DNA of 64,000 bases from Cupriavidus sp. WGlv3 (GTDB lineage: Bacteria; Pseudomonadota; Gammaproteobacteria; Burkholderiales; Burkholderiaceae): the NCBI RefSeq assembly GCF_023952475.1, contig NZ_JALHRX010000021.1:1-64000 (forward strand), given 5' to 3'. A model generated the notes under the pieces. The model saw only the letters and a list, made by a program, of their open reading frames with translations. It was not told the origin of the DNA and searched no databases. Below are positions 34,264 to 45,169 of the stretch, piece by piece. A program made the position numbers and the translations under genes. Numbering within the stretch: position 1 is the first letter of the stretch; the number at the start of each line of letters is the position of its first letter.

Positions 34264-35397
34264 TCAGCCGGCAGGGAACAGGCTGACGAGGCGGGCCACC
34301 GCGGCCGGCACGTCGTCGGCCTCGGTGACGGCGCGCACCACGGCGGCGCTGCCGACGCCCACCGCCAGCACTTCGCGCATATTCGACGCATTGACGCCGC
34401 CGATGCCGACCAGCGACGGGATCACCGGCTGCATCAGCTTCGCATACGCACGGAAGCGGCCCATGCCCTGCGGCTGGGTCGGCATCACCTTGGTGGTGGT
34501 CGGGAAGATCGCGCCCAGCGCCAGGTAGCTGGGGCGGATCGCGGCGACGCGCAGCATCTCGGCGTAACCGTGCGTGGACACGCCCAGCCGCAACCCGGAC
34601 GCGCGGATCGCATCGAGATCGGCATGGTCCAGGTCTTCCTGGCCCAGGTGGATGCCGTAGATGCCACTGTGCGCGCCATGGGCGGCGTGATGGTCGAGCG
34701 CCGCCTGCCAGTGGTCGTTGATAAACAGGCGCGACGACGAGCCCTGCATGGCCCTGGCCGCGCGCGCGATCTCGGCGCGCACCGCGGCCGCGTCGCCGGA
34801 CTTGAAGCGCAGCTGCAGCGTGGGCACGTTCAGCGGCGCCAGCCGCTCGATCCAGTCGGCGCTCGGCACCACCACATACAGGCCCAGCGCGGGGCATGGC
34901 GCGAACGGCGCGACGGTATCCTCGGGCGCCACCAGCGCGGCGTGGCGCACGTGCGGGAAGCGCGCAAAGTCGGACGGCCAGTCGGCCGAGCCCGGGGTCC
35001 AGGCGCGCGCCAGGCACAGCGCATCGTGGGCCGGGAAATGCAGCGACAGGCAGGCCAGCAGCACCGCGACGAAGGCGGGCGAATGCGGCTGGCCGGTATC
35101 CGCGGCGACCGAGAACACCCAGGTGCCCATCGGCGAGCGCACGGTGTCGATCCACTGGCCGCCTTCGCGGTCGGTCTCGATCAGCGTGGCGCCGGCGGCG
35201 GCAACGCGCGCGATGGTGTCGGCATCGGCTTCGCCGTCTGACAGCAGCACGTCGTGGGCGCCGGGCTGCGCCGGCGCGTCTTGCAGGCGCCAGGCCTGCC
35301 ACGGCTTGTCATCGACGCCGAAGGTGTCGCCGTAGTGTTCCAGCACCGCCTGGCGCAGCGGGCCGTCGCTGGGAGCGTGCACGGGGCGGCGGGTCAT
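34264..35397 (-). CDS. thiE: Thiamine phosphate synthase with N-terminal extension
   Basis: 377 residues, against about 210 for a standard ThiE. The C-terminal half holds the TIM-barrel enzyme: LQLRFKSGD, LFINDHWQAAL, GIHLGQEDL, LGVSTHGYAEML, YLALGAIFPTTTK and VGIGGVNASNM. It joins HMP-PP and thiazole phosphate. The first about 165 residues (DVLLSDGEADADTIARVAA... and FVAVLLACLSLHFPAHDAL) are extra and look distantly like the C-terminal half of a ThiD kinase without its GTGC motif. The ATG overlaps the thiG stop (ATGA). Confidence 0.88.
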   Translation of the reverse strand: MTRRPVHAPSDGPLRQAVLEHYGDTFGVDDKPWQAWRLQDAPAQPGAHDVLLSDGEADADTIARVAAAGATLIETDREGGQWIDTVRSPMGTWVFSVAADTGQPHSPAFVAVLLACLSLHFPAHDALCLARAWTPGSADWPSDFARFPHVRHAALVAPEDTVAPFAPCPALGLYVVVPSADWIERLAPLNVPTLQLRFKSGDAAAVRAEIARAARAMQGSSSRLFINDHWQAALDHHAAHGAHSGIYGIHLGQEDLDHADLDAIRASGLRLGVSTHGYAEMLRVAAIRPSYLALGAIFPTTTKVMPTQPQGMGRFRAYAKLMQPVIPSLVGIGGVNASNMREVLAVGVGSAAVVRAVTEADDVPAAVARLVSLFPAG

Positions 35398-36230
35398 GCG
35401 CGCTGCTCCGTGTCATCGGCGTGCCAGAACGGCATGCCGACCACCGGGGTGCTGGCCTGCGCGACTTCGCGCTCGGGCATCGGCCCCGCCAGGTAGGCGG
35501 TGCGGCCCGCGGCCACGGCCTGGGCGAAGGCGCGCGCCATGTCGACCGGATAGGCGGCCTGCGCCACCGCGGTGTTGAGTAGCACGCCGTCGTAGCCCCA
35601 CTCCAGCACCTGCGCCGCATGCGACGGCAGGCCCAGGCCGGCATCGACGATCAGCGGCGTATCCGGCAGGCGCTCGCGCAGCACGCGCATCGCGTGCGGG
35701 TTGACCGCGCCGCGGCCGGTGCCGATCGGCGCGGCCCACGGCATCAGCGCCTGGCAGCCGACGTCGAGCAGGCGGCGACACAGCACCAGGTCCTCGGTGC
35801 AGTACGGCAGCACCTTGAAGCCTTCCCTGATCAGGGTCTCGGCCACGGCCGGCAGGTTGAGCGTGTCGGGCTGCAGGGTGTAGTCGTCGCCGATCAGCTC
35901 GAGCTTGATCCACGGCGTCTCGAACACCTCGCGTGCCATCATCGCGGTGGTGATGACTTCCTGCGCGGTGAAGCAGCCGGCGGTGTTGGGCAGCACCGGC
36001 ACGTCCAGCGCCTTGAGCATCTGCCAGAACGCCTGGCCGCCCTCGCCATCGCCCACCGCGCCCTGGCGGCGCAGCGCGACCGTGATCATGGCCGGGGTCG
36101 AGGCCTGCACGGCCGCTTCCAGCGTGGCCGGCGACGGATAGCGCGCGGTGCCGAGCAGCAGGCGCGAGCCGAACGGCTCGCCATACAGCACGAACGGGTC
36201 GCGCAGGGTTGCGGAAGGTTCGAAGGTCAT
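35394..36230 (-). CDS. thiG: Thiazole synthase
   Basis: 278 residues. ThiG builds thiazole phosphate from deoxyxylulose phosphate, dehydroglycine (from ThiO) and ThiS thiocarboxylate. FGSRLLLGTARYPSP opens the barrel, and WIKLELIGDDYTLQPDTL carries the Schiff-base Lys. VNPHAMRVLRERLPDTPLI and DAGLGLPSHAAQVLEWGYDG bind phosphate. It overlaps thiE by four bases and lies three bases after thiS, so the set is tightly coupled. Confidence 0.95.
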   Translation of the reverse strand: MTFEPSATLRDPFVLYGEPFGSRLLLGTARYPSPATLEAAVQASTPAMITVALRRQGAVGDGEGGQAFWQMLKALDVPVLPNTAGCFTAQEVITTAMMAREVFETPWIKLELIGDDYTLQPDTLNLPAVAETLIREGFKVLPYCTEDLVLCRRLLDVGCQALMPWAAPIGTGRGAVNPHAMRVLRERLPDTPLIVDAGLGLPSHAAQVLEWGYDGVLLNTAVAQAAYPVDMARAFAQAVAAGRTAYLAGPMPEREVAQASTPVVGMPFWHADDTEQRA

Positions 36231-36233
36231 GGG

Positions 36234-36431
36234 TCAGCCTCCCGTCACGGGTTGCACGAGGTCGATGCGGTCGCCGGCCGCAAGAGGGGTGTTGGCGTGC
36301 GCGGCGCGCGGCACGAACTGGCCGTTGACCGCCGCGGCAAAGGGGGGCGCGATCTGCGCCGCGCTGACCGCGTCCGCCAGCGTGGCGGATTCGGCAAGGG
36401 CGAGCGGTCGGCCGTTGAGCAGGATATCCAT
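36234..36431 (-). CDS. thiS: Sulfur carrier protein ThiS
   Basis: 65 residues with the beta-grasp pattern: MDILLNGRPLALAES, then AVNGQFVPRAAH and DRIDLVQPVTGG. The C-terminal Gly-Gly is the site that is adenylated and converted to thiocarboxylate. No thiF gene is present, so adenylation must come from a ThiF or MoeB elsewhere. It is packed between thiO (12-base gap) and thiG. Confidence 0.95.
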   Translation of the reverse strand: MDILLNGRPLALAESATLADAVSAAQIAPPFAAAVNGQFVPRAAHANTPLAAGDRIDLVQPVTGG

Positions 36432-36443
36432 GTCAGTCTTGCA

Positions 36444-37646
36444 TTAATGCAGCGTGCCGGAGCGCGCGCCAACGGCGGGCGCCGGCGCTTCCGTCACCGC
36501 CTCGATCATACCGGGCCAGCGCAGCGCGGCAGGCACGGCATGCGCGGCGGGATCGCCGTTGAGCAGCGCGCCCACCACCGCGCAGGCGGCCTCGGTCACC
36601 GCCGGGGCGATCAGAAAGCCGTGGCGGTACAGGCCATTGACCCGCACCACGCGCGCGCGCTGGTCGACGCGGATCGCCGGCAGGTGGTCCGGCCGCGTGG
36701 GCCGGCGCTGCACGTTCAGCTCCAGCACGCGCGCCTCGCCGAAGGCCGGGTGCAGCGAATGCGCCGCCGACAGCAGTTCCAAGGCGGAGCGCACGCTCAT
36801 CGGCGAATCGTCCTCGCTTTCCAGCTCGGTGGCGCCGATCACATACAGGTCGTTGGGCTTGGGCGCGATATAGATCGGATAGCGCGGATGCAGCAGGCGT
36901 ACCGGGCGGTGCAGCCTGACGTCGGGCGCATGCACCCGCACCACTTCGCCGCGCAGCCCACGCAGTCCGGGCTGGCCGTGCTGCCCGCTCTGGCCCGGCT
37001 GCGCCGGCCACGCGCTGCGTGCGCCCAGGCCGCGGCAGTCCAGCACCACGTCGGCGTGGATGCCGAGCTGGGGCAGCGAGCCGGCATCGACCTCGCCCGC
37101 CTCCCACACGCAATGCACGCCTTCGCTGACCGCGCACGACAGCAGCGCGCGCAGCGCGCCGCGGTTGTCGAGCTGGCCTTCGCCGGCCAGCAGCAGTCCC
37201 TGCGGAAAGCGGCCCGCCAGCGCCGGCTCGACCTCGCCCACGCCCTTGCCGTCGAGCGCGCGCAGCCGCTGCGCCACCAGCTCCGGCGGCGCCACCGCGC
37301 GCATGCGGCTGGTGAACAGCGACATCTCGGCCCGGTCGCGCGCATGCCAGACCACCAGCGTGCCGTCTTCCTGGAAGAAGACCGGCTCCGGCAACTCGGC
37401 CAGCCAGGCGCGCCACAGGTCGACGCTGGCGATGCCAAGGTCGACGATGCGGCGCTCGGCAATGGCCGACTCGGCCAGCGGCGCCAGCATGGCCGCGGCC
37501 ACGTAAGCGGCCGAGCCCGCGCCGTCCGGGCCGGCCCGCTCCACCAGCGCCACGCGGGCGCCGCTGCGGACCAGCAACCAGGCGGCCAGGCGGCCGGCAA
37601 GGCCGGCCCCGAGGATGGCGACGTCAAACGACTGCACTGCTGTCAT
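36444..37646 (-). CDS. thiO: FAD-dependent glycine oxidase
   Basis: 400 residues of the D-amino-acid-oxidase fold. DVAILGAGLAGRLAAWLLV is the FAD-binding start. ERRIVDLGIASVDLWRAWL and YPIYIAPKPNDLYVIGATE follow, and VRVNGLYRHGFLIAPA is the C-terminal flavin contact. It oxidises glycine to iminoglyoxylate for ThiG. A Gly/Gln/Pro stretch of about 18 residues near position 220 (PGQSGQHGQPGLRGLRG) is an unusual insertion. It lies 156 bases after thiC. Confidence 0.9.
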   Translation of the reverse strand: MTAVQSFDVAILGAGLAGRLAAWLLVRSGARVALVERAGPDGAGSAAYVAAAMLAPLAESAIAERRIVDLGIASVDLWRAWLAELPEPVFFQEDGTLVVWHARDRAEMSLFTSRMRAVAPPELVAQRLRALDGKGVGEVEPALAGRFPQGLLLAGEGQLDNRGALRALLSCAVSEGVHCVWEAGEVDAGSLPQLGIHADVVLDCRGLGARSAWPAQPGQSGQHGQPGLRGLRGEVVRVHAPDVRLHRPVRLLHPRYPIYIAPKPNDLYVIGATELESEDDSPMSVRSALELLSAAHSLHPAFGEARVLELNVQRRPTRPDHLPAIRVDQRARVVRVNGLYRHGFLIAPAVTEAACAVVGALLNGDPAAHAVPAALRWPGMIEAVTEAPAPAVGARSGTLH

Positions 37647-37739
37647 GAGGGTGTTGTGCCGGGCGCGCCATGCGGCCGCGTCCGGCCTCCTTGTTATCGG
37701 TGCCGCCGCGCGGGGCGCTGCGCGGCGGCGGATCTTGCG

Positions 37740-37786
37740 CGGGCATGGCTTGCGAGGCCATGCCCGTCCTGCCGAGACTTCGGCAG
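37740..37786. repeat. Two hairpins between thiC and thiO
   Basis: CGGGCATGGC pairs GCCATGCCCG (37740-37766, loop of 7) and CTGCCGA pairs TCGGCAG around GACT (37769-37786). Both fall in the 156-base gap inside the operon and could lower thiO-E expression relative to thiC or protect the thiC message end. There is no T-run on the minus strand. Confidence 0.5.
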
Positions 37787-37802
37787 GTTTTCTGCTACTG
37801 CC

Positions 37803-39683
<1,881 letters not shown>

Positions 39684-39792
39684 GGGTGTCGTCCTCTCTC
39701 TCTTGCGGGGTGGACGAAACCAGGAGCCCTGTGAGCGCCGCCTGGCTTGTGGCCGAGGTGGCGAGTCCCGTGGGGACAAGAGGCTTGGTCTT

Positions 39793-39884
39793 GCTGAAAC
39801 TTCCCACGCCGGTACTAACCGGATCGGGTTCGAAGGGACTCTCTCAGCCGCGCGGCCCATCCGCACGGCACCCCTGTTTCATCC
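39793..39884 (-). promoter_or_regulatory. TPP riboswitch of the thiCOSGE operon
   Basis: The minus strand reads ACAGGGGTGCC, GGCTGAGAGAGTCCC, TTCGAACCCGATCCGGTTAG and CGTGGGAAGTTTC in order, the classic THI element with the CTGAGA pyrimidine-binding bulge. It ends about 110 bases before the thiC ATG, so TPP probably acts on translation or Rho access. A TTAAAT -10-like box lies about 11 bases upstream at 39895-39900. Confidence 0.95.
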
Positions 39885-40086
39885 AACGGGGTGAATTTAA
39901 GCACAGAGCACCGGTGGGCGCCAGTGCCAGTTGGCCGCCGCGGGTGGTGCCACAGTTGTGCAAAAAGGTATCGAATCGCGCATGCTGCACCGCAAAAATG
40001 GGCCAAAAGCGGACGACCGTGCACTCATGCGCGCGCGGCGTGATCTACCATGCAAGCAAACGACTAGCCCCGCTCGAGGAGACAGC

Positions 40087-41766
40087 ATGACCGACGCCGC
40101 CACCCACCGCGTCTTCAACCAGGTGCCGGATCTCGCGCACTACAACCTGTTCGACAGCGATCCCACCGTGCGGGCCGCGCTCGAACGCCTTGGCGGCGGC
40201 TGGCATGCCGACGCGCTGCGGCAGTTCGGCGCGCGCCTGGGCGAGCCGGAAGTGCAGCAATGGGCCGCGGACGCCAACCGCCATGCGCCGCAGCTGCACA
40301 CCCACAGCCGCACCGGCGAGCGCATCGACACGGTCGAATTCCATCCGGGCTGGCACGCGCTGCTGGGGCTGCTGCGCGGCCAGCAGCTGCAGGCCCTGCC
40401 GTTCGCGCAACCGCGCGCGGGCGCCTGGGCGGCGCGCACCGCGGGGTACTTCCTGCAGGCGCAGGTGGAATCGGGCTCGCTGTGCCCGCCCACCATGACC
40501 TTTGCCAGCATCCCGGTGCTGCGCAAGGAAGCCGCGCTGTTTACCGAGCTGGAACCGCGCCTCTATGCGGCCGAACATGATGCACGCGACCTGCCCTGGC
40601 GCGACAAGACCGCGATCATGATCGGCATGGGCATGACCGAGAAGCAAGGCGGCTCCGACGTGCGCGCCAACACCACGGTGGCGCGCCCCTTACACGGCGC
40701 AGGCGGCGAAGGCCGCGGCGCGGAATACGCGCTGACCGGGCACAAGTGGTTCTTCTCCGCACCGATGTGCGATGCGCATCTGGTGGTGGCGCGCATGGGT
40801 GCCGAAGACGGTCCGCTGTCGTGCTTCTTCGTGCCGCGCTTTCGCGACGACGGCAGCCGCAACGCGGTGCAGATCCAGCGGCTCAAGGACAAGCTCGGCA
40901 ACCGCTCCAATGCCAGCAGCGAAGTCGAGTTCCGCGACGCCACCGGCATCCTGATCGGCGAGGAAGGCCGCGGCATCCCGACCATCATCGAGATGGCCAC
41001 CAGCACGCGGCTGGACTGCGTGATCGGCAGCGCCGCGATCCTGCGCGCGGCCTACGTGCAGGCGCTGCACCACACGCGCCACCGCAGCGCCTTCGGCCGC
41101 CTGCTGTGCGACCAGCCGCTGATGCGCAACGTGCTGGCGGACCTGGCGCTGGAATCCGAAGCCGCCACGCTGCTGATGATGGAACTGGGCCAAGCCTTCG
41201 CGCAGGCCGAGGGCGACAACCCCGACCCGCTCGCCTCCGCTTGGAAACGCGTGGTCACGCCCGCGGCCAAGTTCTGGGTGTGCAAGCGCACGCTCGAAGC
41301 CACCGGCGAAGCGATGGAAGTCTGGGGCGGCAACGGCTATGTCGAAGAGGGGCCGATGGCGCGGCTGTACCGCGAGGCGCCGGTCAATTCGATCTGGGAA
41401 GGCTCGGGCAACATCATGTGCCTGGACGTGCTGCGCGCGCTCCAGCGCAATCCGGACGATGCCGCGCGCCTGCTGCAGGACCTGTCGCGCCGCGCCGGCG
41501 GCCACCCCGCGGTGCGCGCGGAACTGGCCTCGCTGCAGGCCATGCTGCGTGAAAACGCCGACCAGCTCGAAGCCAATGCGCGCCGCTTTGCCCAAAGCCT
41601 GGTGCTGACCGCGCAGGCGGCGCTGATGCTGGCGCATGCCGAACCCGCGCACGCCGAGCTGTTCGTCGCCAGCCGGCTCGGGCGCCAGCACGGGCGCGTG
41701 TTCGGCACGCTGGACGCGGATGCCGGCGCGCTCGGGCGGGTGGCGTCGCGCGGCTTCGAGGGCTAG
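40087..41766 (+). CDS. AidB-type acyl-CoA dehydrogenase
   Basis: 559 residues of the isovaleryl-CoA dehydrogenase/AidB group: HRVFNQVPDLAHYNLFDSDP at the start, MGMTEKQGGSDVRANTT (FAD loop), WFFSAPMCDAHLVVARM and YREAPVNSIWEGSGN near residue 430, with the Glu that is the family base. AidB proteins bind DNA in the adaptive response, but many relatives are acyl-CoA enzymes. The ATG at 40087 follows GAGGAGACAGC. The neighbours (GMC oxidoreductase, aldehyde dehydrogenase) suggest catabolism as likely as repair. Confidence 0.82.
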   Translation: MTDAATHRVFNQVPDLAHYNLFDSDPTVRAALERLGGGWHADALRQFGARLGEPEVQQWAADANRHAPQLHTHSRTGERIDTVEFHPGWHALLGLLRGQQLQALPFAQPRAGAWAARTAGYFLQAQVESGSLCPPTMTFASIPVLRKEAALFTELEPRLYAAEHDARDLPWRDKTAIMIGMGMTEKQGGSDVRANTTVARPLHGAGGEGRGAEYALTGHKWFFSAPMCDAHLVVARMGAEDGPLSCFFVPRFRDDGSRNAVQIQRLKDKLGNRSNASSEVEFRDATGILIGEEGRGIPTIIEMATSTRLDCVIGSAAILRAAYVQALHHTRHRSAFGRLLCDQPLMRNVLADLALESEAATLLMMELGQAFAQAEGDNPDPLASAWKRVVTPAAKFWVCKRTLEATGEAMEVWGGNGYVEEGPMARLYREAPVNSIWEGSGNIMCLDVLRALQRNPDDAARLLQDLSRRAGGHPAVRAELASLQAMLRENADQLEANARRFAQSLVLTAQAALMLAHAEPAHAELFVASRLGRQHGRVFGTLDADAGALGRVASRGFEG

Positions 41767-43442
41767 GCCTCCATCGACTCCAGCACCCGCAGCATCACCC
41801 GCGGCGCATAGCGGATCAGGTCGTGCGCGCGCTCGCCGATCATGATCGCGGGCGCATTGGTGTTGCCGCCGATCAGCGTGGGCATCACCGAGGCATCGAC
41901 CACGCGCAACCCCTCCACGCCGCGCACGCGCAGCTGCGGGTCGACCACCGCCATCGCATCCATGCCCATGCGGCAGGTGCCGACCGGGTGGTAGATGGTG
42001 TCGGCGCGCTCGCGGATCAGCTCGCGCACGGCGGCATCGTCGCTGCCATCGGCGCGCAGGCCAGCCGTATAAAGTTCGCGCCCGCCGAAGCAGGACAGCT
42101 GCGGCTGTGCCAGGATGCCGCGCACGATGCGCACGCCGGCCACCAGGTCGTCCAAGTCGCGCGCGTCGCTCAGATACTTCGGATCGATCAGCGGCGCGCG
42201 CCGGATATCGGCCGCGGCCAGACGGACCTCCCCACGGCTGCGCGGCCGCAGCAGGCAGACATGGCAGCAATAGCCATGGCCGAGATTTAGCTTGCGCATA
42301 TGGTCATCGGCCAGGCCGACCACGAAATGCAGCTGCAGATCGGGCTCGGGCAGCGCCGGGTGGCTGCGCAGAAAGCCGCCGGCCTCGGCGAAGTTGCTCG
42401 ACATCATGCCGGCGCGCTCGCGCCGGTAGCGCAGCATTTCGGACAGCAGCCTGGCAACCCCGCCGAACGATACGCCGAACAGCTCGGGCACGGCGGTGCG
42501 CTTGTGCAGCACCACGTCGAGATGGTCCTGCAGGTTGGCGCCCACGCCGGGCAAGTCATGAACTACGTCGATACCGTGTTCGCGCAGGTGCGCGGCGGGT
42601 CCGACCCCGGAGACCATCAGCAGCTGCGGCGAGCCGAACGTGCCCGCGCACACGATCACGTCGCGACGCGCGCGCAGCAGCTGCTGGCGGCCGTCACGCT
42701 GCACCAGCACCCCGGCGGCGTGGCGACCTTCGAAGACGATGCGCAGCGCCTGCGTGTCGGTCAGCACGCGCAGCCGCGCGCGGCCGCCGTTGCAGGCGCG
42801 ATCGCGCGCGTTGCCGCCGTGCAGGTAGGCGCGCGCGGCGTTCCAGCGCTCGCCCGCGTGCTGCGTGACCTGGTACCAGCCGATGCCCTCCTGTTCTTCG
42901 CCGTTGAAATCGTCGTTGCGCGGATAGCCGGCCTGCTGCGCGGCCTCGATAAAGCGCTCGGCGAACGGGTTGGGCGTGCGCAGGTCGCTGACATGCAGCG
43001 GGCCGTTGCCGCCGTGCAGCGGATCGTCGTCGCTGCCCGCCAGGCGCTCGTTGCATTCGGCGCGGCGGAAGTACGGCAGCACGTCGTCCCAGGACCAGCC
43101 ATCGCAGCCGGCGTCGGCCCAGGCATCGTAGTCGGCGGGCCGGCCGCGCGTGTAGATCATGGCGTTGATCGACGAGCAGCCGCCCAGCCCGCGCCCGCGC
43201 GGCTGGTAGCCGCGGCGGCCGTTCAGGCCCGGTTGCGGCACGGTGTGAAAGGCGTAGTTGCGCGCCCCCGCGCGCGGCAGCATCGCGGCCAGCCCGGCGG
43301 GTGTGCGCACCAGCACATGGTGGTCGTGGTGCCCGGCCTCGATCAGCGCGATGGTGTCGTCGCCGCTGTCGGCCAGGCGCCCCGCCAGCGCACAGCCCGC
43401 CGAGCCCGCGCCGACGATGACGTAGTCATAGGTGGTTTCCAT
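41763..43442 (-). CDS. GMC-family FAD oxidoreductase (choline dehydrogenase-like)
   Basis: 559 residues. It opens TYDYVIVGAGSAGCALAGRL, the FAD-binding motif, with RGRGLGGCSSINAMIYTRG (GMC signature 1) and VCAGTFGSPQLLMVSGVGP (signature 2). Near the end are TIYHPVGTCRMG with the catalytic His and GGNTNAPAIMIGER with the paired Asn. It oxidises an alcohol to an aldehyde. The ATG at 43442 follows GGGGAGACAG. Its stop overlaps the stop of the acyl-CoA dehydrogenase gene. Confidence 0.88.
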   Translation of the reverse strand: METTYDYVIVGAGSAGCALAGRLADSGDDTIALIEAGHHDHHVLVRTPAGLAAMLPRAGARNYAFHTVPQPGLNGRRGYQPRGRGLGGCSSINAMIYTRGRPADYDAWADAGCDGWSWDDVLPYFRRAECNERLAGSDDDPLHGGNGPLHVSDLRTPNPFAERFIEAAQQAGYPRNDDFNGEEQEGIGWYQVTQHAGERWNAARAYLHGGNARDRACNGGRARLRVLTDTQALRIVFEGRHAAGVLVQRDGRQQLLRARRDVIVCAGTFGSPQLLMVSGVGPAAHLREHGIDVVHDLPGVGANLQDHLDVVLHKRTAVPELFGVSFGGVARLLSEMLRYRRERAGMMSSNFAEAGGFLRSHPALPEPDLQLHFVVGLADDHMRKLNLGHGYCCHVCLLRPRSRGEVRLAAADIRRAPLIDPKYLSDARDLDDLVAGVRIVRGILAQPQLSCFGGRELYTAGLRADGSDDAAVRELIRERADTIYHPVGTCRMGMDAMAVVDPQLRVRGVEGLRVVDASVMPTLIGGNTNAPAIMIGERAHDLIRYAPRVMLRVLESMEA

Positions 43443-43668
43443 CTGTCTCCCCGCGAGTCCGCAGGCGGCGCGCATGCGTGAGCCGGGCCGCGCCGGCGCG
43501 CGCCCTGTCCGTCCAGCGGATGGCAAGCCGTGAGATTCAGTGTAGGCGCTGGCTGCGCTGGCTCAAGGCCGGAGCGGGGCGGCGGCAACCAAAGGCACGG
43601 GCTTGACGGAGAGGCGCGCGAGCGCGCCGGACGGGCGTTTGAATCGGCTTTCTGGTAGCAAGCTTCCA

Positions 43669-43697
43669 TTGTCTTGGCCGTCGCGCTGCCTTATCTT
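43669..43697 (+). promoter_or_regulatory. Promoter candidate for the aldehyde dehydrogenase gene
   Basis: TTGTCT (43669-43674), a 17-base spacer and TATCTT (43692-43697) lie 45 bases before the start at 43742. The 299-base divergent gap shows nothing else definite. Confidence 0.4.
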
Positions 43698-43741
43698 GCG
43701 CGATGGTGCGCCAATGTGCGCGCAAATCCAGGAGCGCAGCC

Positions 43742-45145
43742 ATGCGAGAAGTCCCCGACCTGTCGTCCGTCTTCGGTGCGATGCATGCCGCCTCGCGGCG
43801 CGACCAGCTGCCCGCGTGGACCGTGCGTGCCGATCGCCTGCAACGCCTGCGACGCCTGGTGACCGAAAACCAGGCCGAAATTGCCGCGGCAATCCACGCC
43901 GATTTCACCAATCGCCCGCGCCAGGAAACCGCGCTGCTGGAGGTGTTCCCCAGCCTGGCCGGCATCGACGATGCGCTGCGCCACGGCAAGCGCTGGATGC
44001 GCGTGCGGCGCGCGCCTACCGGGTTCTGGTTCCGTCCCGGGCGCTCGCGCCTGGTGCCGCAGCCGCTCGGCGTGGTGGGCATCGTGGTGCCCTGGAACTA
44101 TCCGCTGTACCTGACCGTCGGCCCGCTCGCCGGCGCACTGGCGGCAGGCAATCGCGCCATGGTCAAGCTGTCGGAATACACGCCGCGTTTTGCGGCGCTG
44201 TTCGCGCAACTGGTGCCGCAGCACTTCGCCCCGGACGAGATCGTGGTGATCAACGGCGATGCCGACGTGGCCAGCGCCTTCACCGCGCTGCCGTTCGACC
44301 ACCTGCTGTTCACGGGTTCGACCGCGGTCGGCCACCATGTGATGCGGGCGGCGGCCGCCAACCTGACCCCCGTGACGCTGGAGCTGGGCGGCAAGTCGCC
44401 GGCCATCGTCGGCGCCGGCGCCGACCTGGAGCGCGCGGTGGAGCGCATCCTGGTGGGCAAGCTGATGAACGCGGGGCAGACCTGCATCGCGCCGGATTAT
44501 GTGATGGTGCCGGAGGACTTGCGCGGTCAACTGGTGGACGCGGCGCGCCGCTGCGTGGGCCGGCTCTACCCTGACCTGGCGCGCAACCCCGACTACACCA
44601 GCATCATCAGCCCGCGGCATTTTGCCCGGCTGGCAGCGCTGGTCGACGAGGCCGCCGCGCAAGGTGCGACCGTGGTGCCGCTGTCGGAGGCGCTGCCGGA
44701 TGCACAGGCGCGGCGCCTGCCGCCGGTGCTGCTGCTGGACGTGCCCGACGGCGTGACCGCGATGCGCGAGGAAATCTTCGGGCCGGTTTTGCCGGTGGTG
44801 ACCTACCGCACCCTCGACGACGCGGTGGACTATATCAACGCGCGCCCGCGGCCGCTGGCGCTGTACCTGTTCGAGCGCGACCGCGGCGCCATCGCCCATG
44901 TGATGCAGCAGACCGTCGCCGGCGGTGTCACCGTCAACGACACGCTGTTCCATATCGCCCAGGACGGCCTGCCGTTCGGCGGCGTCGGCGCCAGCGGCAT
45001 GGGCGCGTATCACGGGCAGGCGGGCTTCGATACCTTTTCGAAGGTGAAGCCGGTATTCCACCAGGCCAGCCTGAACGGCGCCGGCCTGCTCAAGCCGCCT
45101 TACGGCAAGACCTTCGACACCATGCTGCGCCTGCTGCTGCGTTAG
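43742..45145 (+). CDS. Coniferyl-aldehyde-dehydrogenase-like aldehyde dehydrogenase
   Basis: 467 residues. PLGVVGIVVPWNYPLYLTVG is the cofactor region, VTLELGGKSPAIV holds the general-base Glu, and MNAGQTCIAPDYVMV the catalytic Cys. GGVTVNDTLFHIAQDGLPFG lies near the C-terminus. The short N-terminus and C-terminal hydrophobic end match class 3 and coniferyl aldehyde dehydrogenases, which oxidise aromatic or long aldehydes. Divergent from the GMC oxidoreductase, it could take that enzyme's product. The ATG at 43742 follows AGGAGCGCAGCC. Confidence 0.88.
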   Translation: MREVPDLSSVFGAMHAASRRDQLPAWTVRADRLQRLRRLVTENQAEIAAAIHADFTNRPRQETALLEVFPSLAGIDDALRHGKRWMRVRRAPTGFWFRPGRSRLVPQPLGVVGIVVPWNYPLYLTVGPLAGALAAGNRAMVKLSEYTPRFAALFAQLVPQHFAPDEIVVINGDADVASAFTALPFDHLLFTGSTAVGHHVMRAAAANLTPVTLELGGKSPAIVGAGADLERAVERILVGKLMNAGQTCIAPDYVMVPEDLRGQLVDAARRCVGRLYPDLARNPDYTSIISPRHFARLAALVDEAAAQGATVVPLSEALPDAQARRLPPVLLLDVPDGVTAMREEIFGPVLPVVTYRTLDDAVDYINARPRPLALYLFERDRGAIAHVMQQTVAGGVTVNDTLFHIAQDGLPFGGVGASGMGAYHGQAGFDTFSKVKPVFHQASLNGAGLLKPPYGKTFDTMLRLLLR

Positions 45146-45169
45146 GAGCAGGGCGGCGCAGGCCGCGCC

